The notes beneath the pieces are model-generated. The model was not told the DNA's origin and made no database searches. It was given only the letters and a program-made list of their open reading frames with translations. The translations under genes and the position numbers were made by a program. Of a stretch of DNA of 37,700 nucleotides, positions 26,549 through 33,850 are shown in pieces. The DNA lies in contig JANQVJ010000079.1 of the NCBI GenBank assembly GCA_030730365.1, forward strand, positions 15,151-52,850, written 5' to 3'. Positions within the stretch are counted from its first letter, which is position 1. Every line of letters starts with the position of its first letter. The stretch comes from Verrucomicrobiales bacterium. GTDB lineage: Bacteria > Verrucomicrobiota > Verrucomicrobiia > Verrucomicrobiales > DEV007.

Positions 26549-27199
26549 CTAGCCGGGATAAAGCGATTGGAAGAACGGCTCCACCGCCCCGCGGATCGCT
26601 TCACCAAAGACGACCATGGCGAGGAGGAGAAGGATGAGCAGAACCAAATTAATGTAGCCTATCATCAGGCCGATCGCCCCAAGGGTATGACCGGGAGCCG
26701 GTTGCACCGGACTATGGCGAGCTTTTGCCAGGGCTGTGTGCCCGAAGATGATGGCAAGCGGGGCGAAAAGAACCCCTCCGGGGCAGGTTATGACTCCGAG
26801 AAGGGCCGAGACGATGGAGATCGCCCCGAAAATCGGGGAAGGCGGCAGAAGCAAATCCTCCTCATCTCCGTCAGCGTTTTCCTGCGGAGCGGACAGTGCC
26901 TCTTCCTCCCACTTTTCCGGAAGAGGCTCGGAAACAGGCTCATCTACTCCGCTGCTCCGGATCACCGCGTCCGGATGCGTATCAGGGCACGCCGGTTCAC
27001 GCGGACCCGGCACGACCGAATCTTCCGCCGGCTCGGGCGCCGCCTTGGAGGGCATCTCTTGCGGCAATCCGGTCCTCGTCTGCCCGGGGAAAAGAATATC
27101 GGACGAACAAATGGGGCACTCCACGACAGTGCCAAAGAAACTTTCATCTCCCGATACTTTTTGGCCGCATTTCGGACATGCCACTTTTATGGTAGCCAT
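26549..27199 (-). CDS. Zinc-ribbon membrane protein with DUF4190-like domain
   Basis: A 216-aa protein. Residues 1-40 form a zinc ribbon (ACPKCGQKV and VECPICSSDI cysteine pairs). An acidic, proline-rich linker runs to about residue 120 and ends in EDLLLPPSPIF. Two or three membrane segments follow (SIVSALLGVITCPGGVLFAPLAIIFGHTALAKAR, then GAIGLMIGYINLVLLILLLLAMVVFG), the pattern of DUF4190-type domains. Function unknown. The first 40 residues, the end of the linker and the upstream DNA are shared with the neighbouring gene at 27308-27793, so the two arose by duplication with exchange of the C-terminal module. Confidence 0.8.
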   Translation of the reverse strand: MATIKVACPKCGQKVSGDESFFGTVVECPICSSDILFPGQTRTGLPQEMPSKAAPEPAEDSVVPGPREPACPDTHPDAVIRSSGVDEPVSEPLPEKWEEEALSAPQENADGDEEDLLLPPSPIFGAISIVSALLGVITCPGGVLFAPLAIIFGHTALAKARHSPVQPAPGHTLGAIGLMIGYINLVLLILLLLAMVVFGEAIRGAVEPFFQSLYPG

Positions 27200-27307
27200 C
27201 TCGGTTTGCTACGCTTGAGGAAAAGAAAAGTCGAATTCTTTATTCGCCACAATCAAAACTGCGGCTCGATGAGCAGGCGCCTTCCTGCTTAAGACCCTAT
27301 TGGATAA

Positions 27308-27793
27308 TTACTCGGCCAACAAATGGATGAGTTCAGGACGATGGTCCAGAATTTCAATCAGAGTCGCGGCGGCACCGGTGGGCTGAGTATCATTACTCTC
27401 CCACTTCCGCAGGGTCGAGAGCGGTATACGCAGGCGGCGGGCAAATACCTTCTGCGAAAGTTCCATCCGACGACGCACCTCGGCGACGAAAATCGGGGAC
27501 GGCGGCAGAAGCAAATCCTCTTCGTCCTCAGCGGCGTTTTTCAGTCGGGCGGCGATTACAGTCAATTTCTTTCTCTTTCGCTTTTCCGGAAGAGGCTCAC
27601 CCACTCTGATGATCCGGTTCACCGGGTCCGGTTCCGCCGGAGTAAGCGTCTCCTGCGACAATCCGGCCGGCTTTTGACCGGGGAAAAGAATATTCGACGA
27701 ACAGATGGGGCACTCCACGAGCGATCCAAGAAAACCTTCATCTCCCGACACCTTTTGACCGCATTCAGGACACGCCACTTTGATTGTAGCCAT
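27308..27793 (-). CDS. Zinc-ribbon / XRE-type helix-turn-helix protein
   Basis: A 161-aa probable DNA-binding protein. The N-terminal ribbon (ACPECGQKV, VECPICSSNI) is nearly identical to that of the downstream DUF4190-type gene. A charged linker (EKRKRKKLTV...) and the shared EDLLLPPSPIF lead into an XRE-type HTH: VAEVRRRMELSQKVFARRLRIPLSTLRKWES (about 104-134), then a short helical tail. The layout (N-terminal zinc ribbon, C-terminal HTH) recalls MqsA/YgiT antitoxins, but the ribbon type differs and no toxin gene is next to it. Targets are unknown. Confidence 0.8.
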   Translation of the reverse strand: MATIKVACPECGQKVSGDEGFLGSLVECPICSSNILFPGQKPAGLSQETLTPAEPDPVNRIIRVGEPLPEKRKRKKLTVIAARLKNAAEDEEDLLLPPSPIFVAEVRRRMELSQKVFARRLRIPLSTLRKWESNDTQPTGAAATLIEILDHRPELIHLLAE

Positions 27794-27909
27794 AATGACG
27801 TTCGCTACCTTTGACGGAAAGAAAAGTCGAGCTATTTCTTCGCAAAAATCTAAGCGGCCTTTCTTATTCCCCTTCTGATCTGATTTTTTGATTTATCGAC
27901 CGTGGCATT

Positions 27910-28040
27910 GACGAGGTCAGGACGGACGAACCGGAATCTCAATCAATGTCGCGGCGACATTGGCAGGCTGAGTAGCATCACGCTCCCTCTTCGGCAGAGT
28001 CGACAGAGGCAGATCCAGGGGCGGCCCCTGAGAATACGCT
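27910..28040 (-). pseudogene. Decayed third copy of the XRE-type HTH module
   Basis: The DNA aligns with the 3' end of the neighbouring zinc-ribbon/HTH gene. One frame gives LPLSTLPKRERDATQPANVA followed by ATLIEI, against LSTLRKWESNDTQPTGAAATLIEI in the intact gene, and then a stop at 27917-27919. The upstream part is in a different frame and the zinc ribbon is missing, so it is a broken remnant. It lies just upstream, in coding direction, of the intact copy. Confidence 0.7.
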
Positions 28041-28079
28041 TGAACTCACCGTAGACGGGAGCAATTTGCCTTCACTCCC

Positions 28080-28469
28080 ATGAAGATCTCCCCTCTCTTC
28101 GCTGCGGCAGCTTTCCCTCTTGTCCTTGCCGTCACTGCCTGCGCGGGGAAGAGTCAATTCTCTCCTGCTGCGGCGACCGCATCGAATCCGCTCGCGGGAA
28201 CGACAGGTCCATCTGTCTCCTCTTTTAAAGAAACCGCCAGGGCCGATCCCGCGTCGGTTACCCCTTACCCTTTCACGACCTGCGCGGTGATCCGCAAAGA
28301 TCTCGAAGGCAGCCCGAAATACCGACGCGTTTACAAAAATCAGGAAGTGCTCTTCTGCTGCACGCCCTGTGTAAAAGGCTTCGACACCAACCCCGAACCC
28401 TACATGCCGCGCATCATCGAGGCGGCGGCGGCGAAGGCCCGGGGCGAGACGATCCACTCGGGCTGGTAA
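28080..28469 (+). CDS. Lipoprotein with YHS-like metal-binding motif
   Basis: A 129-aa predicted lipoprotein: the signal ends in LAVTAC, a lipobox with Cys21 as the lipidated residue. After a Ser/Ala-rich spacer, residues ~62-108 read YPFTTCAVIRKDLEG, then RRVYKNQEVLFCCTPC and VKGFDTNPEPYM. This matches the YHS/TRASH pattern (Cys, then Y-x-F-C-C-x-x-C, F, P-x-x-Y), which binds metals such as copper or zinc. It would sit in the periplasm on a membrane. It converges with the DUF1232 gene, their stops being adjacent with no gap. Confidence 0.75.
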   Translation: MKISPLFAAAAFPLVLAVTACAGKSQFSPAAATASNPLAGTTGPSVSSFKETARADPASVTPYPFTTCAVIRKDLEGSPKYRRVYKNQEVLFCCTPCVKGFDTNPEPYMPRIIEAAAAKARGETIHSGW

Positions 28470-28763
28470 TCAGCGGTCCTCGACTTCGACGTCGATGACG
28501 CCATCGTCTTTCTTTGTCTTGCGACCGAAAAGAGCGCCGATATCGAGCCCGAAGTAGGCAAGGCAACTGATCAGCATGGCGGCGGCGGCGGCCTCGTCGA
28601 GGTTCCCGATGAAAGGAATATTGTCGGGAATCAGCTCGAGAATCCCGGCAGTGGGATTAAAAAGATAGACCGCGCTGATCGCGCCGAGGATCCCCACGAC
28701 GATGGATGAGCCCACGCTCCGCTTCTTCGTTCCCTCGTTCGCAATCGTCTTTTGATTTTCCAT
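28470..28763 (-). CDS. DUF1232 (YkvA-like) membrane protein
   Basis: A 97-aa protein with two hydrophobic segments. The signature is ELIPDNIPFIGNLDEAAAAA, the 'IPD-x-IP-x-G-xxDE' core of DUF1232, followed by MLISCLAYFGLDI. The N-terminus is polar and basic; the C-terminus (GRKTKKDDGVIDVEVEDR) is charged and cytoplasmic. Function unknown. It is divergent from nuoD, so the operator-like palindrome at 28842-28865 lies in their shared upstream region and could affect both. Confidence 0.85.
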   Translation of the reverse strand: MENQKTIANEGTKKRSVGSSIVVGILGAISAVYLFNPTAGILELIPDNIPFIGNLDEAAAAAMLISCLAYFGLDIGALFGRKTKKDDGVIDVEVEDR

Positions 28764-28841
28764 GGTGTCAATTCTGCCTTTTCAATGACTGGAAGCGAGT
28801 ATAATCCGCTTCCGACTTTGTAACGTATCGCTGCACGGAAT

Positions 28842-28865
28842 ACTTTGTGAAATATTTCACAAAGT
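28842..28865 (+). promoter_or_regulatory. Rex-like (or CRP-like) operator upstream of nuoD
   Basis: A perfect 24-bp palindrome with the core TTGTGAAATATTTCACAA at 28845-28862, extended by ACT/AGT-type flanks. It is an exact match to TTGTGAA-N4-TTCACAA, the Rex operator consensus, and to TGTGA-N6-TCACA of the CRP family. The core ends 7 bp before the -35 box, as at nuoB. Confidence 0.7.
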
Positions 28866-28869
28866 CCCC

Positions 28870-28898
28870 TTGACCCTCGAAAATCGCGCACCGATAGT
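28870..28898 (+). promoter_or_regulatory. Candidate nuoD-L promoter
   Basis: TTGACC (28870-28875) and GATAGT (28893-28898) are separated by 17 bp. Transcription would begin near 28905, about 40 bp before the nuoD ATG. The palindrome centre would then be near -51, an unusual place for CRP activation. Confidence 0.6.
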
Positions 28899-28944
28899 CG
28901 AAAATTTGCTGCGCTCCACTTGATCCACGAGCCAGAAAACCGCC

Positions 28945-30201
28945 ATGCCGACCACAACCCGGGAAATTGAAGTTCAGGACTCCGCCGCCCGCGCGGCCGG
29001 GCTGGAGGGCTATCAGCAGACGACCGAAGATCTCGTCGGCGAAAAGCTCGTTCTTAACATGGGTCCGTCGCACCCCGCGACCCACGGCGTCCTCCGTATC
29101 GTCCTCGAGCTCGACGGCGAGATCATCACCAGAGCCGACCCCGATATCGGCTACCTGCACCGCGGCGACGAGAAGATAGCCGAGAACATGCAATACAACC
29201 AGTTTATCCCCTACACGGATCGACTCGACTACCTTGCCCCGCTCGCGAACAACGTCGCCTACGCCCTCGCCGTGGAAAAGCTGATGGGCTGGGAGCTGCC
29301 CGCGCGCGGCCAGGCGATCCGCACGATCTGTTGCGAGATGGCCCGCATTTCCGCCCACCTCCTTGGGATCGGCGCCTACGCCATGGATGTCGGGGCGATG
29401 ACCGTCTTCCTCTACACTTTCACGCAACGGGAGAGCATTTATAACCTGTGTGAACTCCTCACGGGAGCCCGCTTCACGACGAGCTACACCCGCATCGGGG
29501 GCCAGATCCGTGACTTGCCTGAGGGATTCACGGATCAGCTCCTCAAATTCTGCGACGAGTTTCTCATCTCCCTCGACGAGGTTGACACCCTCCTGACGCG
29601 GAACAAGATCTTCCTCGGCCGGACCCGTGACGTTGGCGTCATTTCCAAAGAAGATGCGATCGCCTGGGGTCTCAGCGGACCGAACCTGCGCGGCTCGGGA
29701 GTCGATCACGATCTCCGCAAAGCCAATCCCTATCTCGATTATCACCGCTACAAGTTTGACATACCCGTCGGCTCGGTCGGTGACTGCTACGACCGCTACC
29801 TCGTCCGCATGGAGGAAATGCGTCAGAGCGTCCTCATTCTGCGCCAAGCCGTCGCTGGTCTGCCCGACGGTCCCATCAACGTGGTCGATGCGAAAGAGCG
29901 CCTCCCCAACAAGGACAGGGTCCTCATGAGCATGGAGGAACTCATCCACCACTTCATCCTCGTGACCGAAGGGCTCGACGCCCCGGCCGGTGAAGTCTAC
30001 TTCGGGGCAGAAAATCCGAAGGGAGAACTTGGCTTTTACATCCACTCCAAAGGCGGCGGGGTCCCCTACCGTCTCAAAATCCGCGCTCCCTCCTTCGTCA
30101 ATCTCAGCATCCTGCCCAAACTCCTCGAAGGCTGCATGATGAGTGACACCGTCGCCATCCTCGGCAGTCTCGATTTCGTGATGGGGGAATGTGATCGCTG
30201 A
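28945..30201 (+). CDS. nuoD: NADH-quinone oxidoreductase subunit D
   Basis: The 49-kDa subunit of complex I, forming the quinone pocket with NuoB. The 418-aa protein contains LNMGPSHPATHGVLRIVLELDGE (about 37-59), DPDIGYLHRGDEKIAE, and the C-terminal SILPKLLEGCMMSDTVAILGSLDFVMGECDR (391-418), all canonical. Its N-terminal 35 residues are a short extension not fused to NuoC. It is the first gene of the second nuo block and directly follows the Rex-like module; no clear Shine-Dalgarno is present. Confidence 0.97.
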   Translation: MPTTTREIEVQDSAARAAGLEGYQQTTEDLVGEKLVLNMGPSHPATHGVLRIVLELDGEIITRADPDIGYLHRGDEKIAENMQYNQFIPYTDRLDYLAPLANNVAYALAVEKLMGWELPARGQAIRTICCEMARISAHLLGIGAYAMDVGAMTVFLYTFTQRESIYNLCELLTGARFTTSYTRIGGQIRDLPEGFTDQLLKFCDEFLISLDEVDTLLTRNKIFLGRTRDVGVISKEDAIAWGLSGPNLRGSGVDHDLRKANPYLDYHRYKFDIPVGSVGDCYDRYLVRMEEMRQSVLILRQAVAGLPDGPINVVDAKERLPNKDRVLMSMEELIHHFILVTEGLDAPAGEVYFGAENPKGELGFYIHSKGGGVPYRLKIRAPSFVNLSILPKLLEGCMMSDTVAILGSLDFVMGECDR

Positions 30202-30222
30202 GCCAACCTATCGCCCCTTACC

Positions 30223-30720
30223 ATGCCACTCGCCGTCCCTCCAGAGCTTGAAAAAGAGATCGATGATCACATCACCCATTACCCGGTGAGCAAGCGATCG
30301 GCGGTCCTTCCGGTGCTTCACCACCTGCAGCACCACTTCGGTTATCTTTCCGAAGAAGCGGTCGAGTGGACCGCCGCCAAGCTCGAGCTCGAGCCGATCA
30401 AGGTCCTCGAAGTGGTGACCTTTTACCCCGGATTTCGCCAGGAAGCGCCAGGCAAATACCACATCCGCGTCTGCCGCACGCTTAGCTGCGCGATGGCCGG
30501 CAGCTACGAGCTGATGGACTCGCTCTGCGAAAAGACCGGGATCGACCGCTCCGGCGTGACCCACCACCACCCCATCGCGGTGAGCGGAGACGGCAATTTC
30601 AGCATCGAGTTCGCCGAATGCCTCGCGAGCTGCGGCTTCGGCCCCGTTTGCATGGTCAATGATGATTTCCACGAGGCGGTCACCAATATCGACGGACTCC
30701 TCAGCCAATACTCCAAGTGA
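30223..30720 (+). CDS. nuoE: NADH-quinone oxidoreductase subunit E
   Basis: The 24-kDa subunit with the [2Fe-2S] cluster N1a, part of the NADH-oxidising module. The 165-aa thioredoxin-like protein has all four ligands: Cys84 and Cys89 (VCRTLSC), Cys133 and Cys137 (ECLASCGFGP). The N-terminal helical region (KRSAVLPVLHHLQHHFGYL) is typical. The stop overlaps the nuoF start region. Confidence 0.96.
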   Translation: MPLAVPPELEKEIDDHITHYPVSKRSAVLPVLHHLQHHFGYLSEEAVEWTAAKLELEPIKVLEVVTFYPGFRQEAPGKYHIRVCRTLSCAMAGSYELMDSLCEKTGIDRSGVTHHHPIAVSGDGNFSIEFAECLASCGFGPVCMVNDDFHEAVTNIDGLLSQYSK

Positions 30721-32114
30721 TGAGCGGAATTTCCTACAAAAGCGGCCGCGTGCCGCACGCCAAAGAGCACCGGGTCGTCTTCCGGAACATTGATCGCGTG
30801 GGCTGGGACAGCTCCATCGCGACCTACCTGGGCGAAGGCGGTTACGAGCAGCTGAAAAAAGCGCTCGCCCTTCCGAAGCAGGAGATCATCGACGAAGTCA
30901 AAAAGGCCGGCCTGCGAGGTCGCGGCGGCGCCGGTTTCCCCTGCGGCGTGAAGTGGGGCTTTATCCCCCCGACCAACACGAAGCCGGTCTACCTCATCTG
31001 CAACGCCGACGAATCCGAGCCCGGCACGTTTAAAGACCGCTACATCCTCCATCAGGATCCCCACCAGCTCATTGAGGGAATGGCGATCGCCTGCTTCGCG
31101 GTCGGCGCAAACCTTTCCTACATTTACATTCGCGAGGAATTCCCCGAAGCCGCAAAAATCGTCGAGAAGGCTATCGCCGAAGCCCACGAAAAGGGCTTTC
31201 TCGGCAAAAACATCCAGGGTTCGGGATTTGACCTCGAGATCTACGTCCACCGCGGCGCCGGCGCTTACATCTGCGGCGAGGAAACCGGTCTGATCGAGTC
31301 GCTTGAGGGCAAGCGTCCCTACCCGCGCATCAAGCCGCCTTATTTTCCCGCGGCGATGGGCCTCTACCTTTGCCCGACCATCGTGAATAACGTCGAGACG
31401 CTCTGCCACGTGAAGCACATCCTCGAGATCGGGGCTGACGCCTGGGCGAAGACCGGCACCCCGAACAACACCGGCACCCGCATCCTCTGCGTGAGCGGTG
31501 ACGTGCAGAAGCCCGGCTACTACGAAGTCGAAGTCGGCAAGGTTACGATGGGCGAAGTCATCAACGAAATGTGCGGCGGACTCAAGCCCGGACGCGAGCT
31601 CAAGGCGGTCATCCCCGGCGGTTCCTCGGCCAAGGTGCTGCGCGCTGACGAAGTCTTCACGGTGGGACGCGGCGACGACGCCCGCCAACTCACGATCTGG
31701 GATATCCCGATGGACTTTGACACTCTCGCCGCCTGCGGTTCCATGGCAGGCTCCGGCGGGGTCATTGTCATCGACGACAGCCGTTCGATCAGCTGGGTGC
31801 TAAACAACATCAACAATTTCTACGCCCACGAGTCCTGCGGTCAGTGCACCCCCTGCCGCGAGGGATCGCTCTGGATGAAAAAGATCACCGACCGCGTCGT
31901 CGCCGGGAAAGCCTCGCCAAGCGACATCGACACCCTCTACGGTGTCGCCAAAAACATCGACGGCCGTACTATCTGCGCTTTCGGGGAAGCCTGTTCGTGG
32001 CCGACCGAAAGTTTTGTCGAAAAATTCCGCGACGAACTGGTCTCCGACACCCGACCCGAGCTCGAGGGAGCCATCGTCAACGCCGAAACCCTGACCGCCG
32101 CCGCCGGCCTTTGA
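30720..32114 (+). CDS. nuoF: NADH-quinone oxidoreductase subunit F
   Basis: The 51-kDa NADH-binding subunit that holds FMN and cluster N3. The glycine-rich NADH/FMN motif GLRGRGGAGFPCGVKW and CNADESEPGTFKDR are present near the N-terminus; the N3 ligands are in SCGQCTPCREG plus the distal cysteine in TICAFGEAC. Length 464 aa is slightly above average. The ATG at 30720 shares bases with the nuoE TGA (TGATG), favouring it over the GTG one codon upstream. Confidence 0.97.
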   Translation: MSGISYKSGRVPHAKEHRVVFRNIDRVGWDSSIATYLGEGGYEQLKKALALPKQEIIDEVKKAGLRGRGGAGFPCGVKWGFIPPTNTKPVYLICNADESEPGTFKDRYILHQDPHQLIEGMAIACFAVGANLSYIYIREEFPEAAKIVEKAIAEAHEKGFLGKNIQGSGFDLEIYVHRGAGAYICGEETGLIESLEGKRPYPRIKPPYFPAAMGLYLCPTIVNNVETLCHVKHILEIGADAWAKTGTPNNTGTRILCVSGDVQKPGYYEVEVGKVTMGEVINEMCGGLKPGRELKAVIPGGSSAKVLRADEVFTVGRGDDARQLTIWDIPMDFDTLAACGSMAGSGGVIVIDDSRSISWVLNNINNFYAHESCGQCTPCREGSLWMKKITDRVVAGKASPSDIDTLYGVAKNIDGRTICAFGEACSWPTESFVEKFRDELVSDTRPELEGAIVNAETLTAAAGL

Positions 32115-32123
32115 GATCCTGAG

Positions 32124-33836
32124 ATGAGCGAAGTAAAAACAGATCTCGTTGACGTCGAAATCGACGGTGTGTGGTATCAGTTCCCTAAAGGAATGCGGAT
32201 GATCGAAGCCTGCCGTCAGGCCGGGGTCGAAGTCCCGCACTATTGTTATCACCCCAAGCTGACTTCGCCCGGCAACTGCCGCATGTGCCTCGTCGAAATG
32301 GGGATGCCACCGCGCCCCGCTCCTGGTGCCGAAGCACCCGCCCCCGACGAAAACGGCCACCTTCCCATCGCCTGGATGCCCCGTCCCGTGATCGCCTGCG
32401 CGAACACGATCGGCCCTAACATGGGCATACGCACGACCGGCCCGCTCACCGAAGAATGCCGCAAGGGCGTGATGGAACTTCTCCTCGCGAATCACCCCCT
32501 CGACTGCCCTATTTGTGATCAGGCGGGGGAATGCAGCTTGCAGGAGTTCAGCGTCGAGCACGGCAAAGGCGAATCCCGCTTCCGTGAGCGGAAGGTGAAA
32601 AAGCCGAAGAACGTCGCCGTCGGTCCCCGTATCCGGCTCGACGACGAGCGCTGCATCATGTGCAGCCGTTGCATCCGCTTCACTGACGAGATCGCCGATG
32701 ATCCGGTTCTCGGATTCACCGATCGCGGCAGCCACACCGTCCTGACAGTTTATCCCGGTCGTGAACTGGCGAACAACTACTCGCTCAACACCGTCGACAT
32801 TTGCCCCGTCGGCGCGCTCACCTCGAACGATTTCCGCTTCCAGATGCGCGTCTGGTTCATGCGCGAGACGAACACGATCGACACAAATTGCGCGACCGGG
32901 TGCAACATCACTGTTTTCGCCCGCGAGAATAAGATCTACCGCATCACGCCACGTCAGAACAACGAGGTCAACTCAGACTGGATGCCCGACTCGCACCGCC
33001 TCAATTTCCATTGGATCGAAAGCGATGCCCGCCTCACCGATCCACTCGTGAAAGACGGTGACCACCACCGCCTCGCGAGCTGGAGCGAAGCCATCGCGAC
33101 CGCGGCCGACAAACTTTCCGCCCTCGACGGCAGTGAGATCGCCGTGATCGCCTCGGCGCGGATGACGAACGAGGAACTCCTCATCGTGAACCGTCTCGTC
33201 AAGCACCTCAAGGCCGGTCATGTCGATACTGTCGCCCGCGTCGGCGAACCTGATGGCTACCTCATCTCCGCCGACCGCAATCCGAACACGAACGGCGTGA
33301 AGCTCGTCCTCGGCCTCGAAGACCCCGGATCACAGATCGAGGCGATTAAGGCCGGCATCGAACAGGGGCGCATCAAAGCCGTCATCACCCTGCAGGAAGA
33401 CCTCGTCGATGACGCCGGCTTCACCCCGGAACTCCTCGGCAAGCTCGATTTCCTCCTCTCCACCTACCCGCTCGCCAACGCCACCGCCGATGCGAGCGAC
33501 GTCGTCCTCCCAGGCGCCGCCTGGGCCGAGAAATCAGGGACAATGATCAACGCAACCGGTCGTCTCCAGCGCCTCAACAAAGCCGTCGACGCGCCCGGAC
33601 AAACTCTCGAACCCTGGGAGATCGTCCGCGATCTCATTCAGGCCACCGGGGGCGGAAACGGCATCTACGCGGTGACCGATCTCTTCAAGCAACTCGCCGC
33701 CGAGGTGAGCGAATTCTCTGGCCTGACCTGGGGGCAGATCGGGGATCTCGGTGTGCCGCTCATCGAGACCGGTGTCACCATTCCGCTCCTTGAGCGTGAA
33801 AAACAACGCATCGCCTCGGGCCTCATCGTCGGCTGA
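32124..33836 (+). CDS. nuoG: NADH-quinone oxidoreductase subunit G (short form)
   Basis: The Fe-S subunit relaying electrons from NuoF. Ligands: [2Fe-2S] N1b at Cys41, Cys52, Cys55 and Cys92; N5 at His124, Cys128, Cys131 and Cys137; N4 at Cys177, Cys180, Cys183 and Cys227. The molybdopterin-oxidoreductase-like part is short: 570 aa in total against roughly 900 in E. coli. Of the off-path N7 cluster motif only Cys256 and Cys260 remain; the distal site reads NSDWMPD without cysteine, so N7 is probably absent, as in mitochondrial homologs. A Pro/Ala-rich insert (about 61-80) splits the N1b ligands. Confidence 0.95.
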   Translation: MSEVKTDLVDVEIDGVWYQFPKGMRMIEACRQAGVEVPHYCYHPKLTSPGNCRMCLVEMGMPPRPAPGAEAPAPDENGHLPIAWMPRPVIACANTIGPNMGIRTTGPLTEECRKGVMELLLANHPLDCPICDQAGECSLQEFSVEHGKGESRFRERKVKKPKNVAVGPRIRLDDERCIMCSRCIRFTDEIADDPVLGFTDRGSHTVLTVYPGRELANNYSLNTVDICPVGALTSNDFRFQMRVWFMRETNTIDTNCATGCNITVFARENKIYRITPRQNNEVNSDWMPDSHRLNFHWIESDARLTDPLVKDGDHHRLASWSEAIATAADKLSALDGSEIAVIASARMTNEELLIVNRLVKHLKAGHVDTVARVGEPDGYLISADRNPNTNGVKLVLGLEDPGSQIEAIKAGIEQGRIKAVITLQEDLVDDAGFTPELLGKLDFLLSTYPLANATADASDVVLPGAAWAEKSGTMINATGRLQRLNKAVDAPGQTLEPWEIVRDLIQATGGGNGIYAVTDLFKQLAAEVSEFSGLTWGQIGDLGVPLIETGVTIPLLEREKQRIASGLIVG

Positions 33837-33850
33837 CCCCCTTATTTTCA

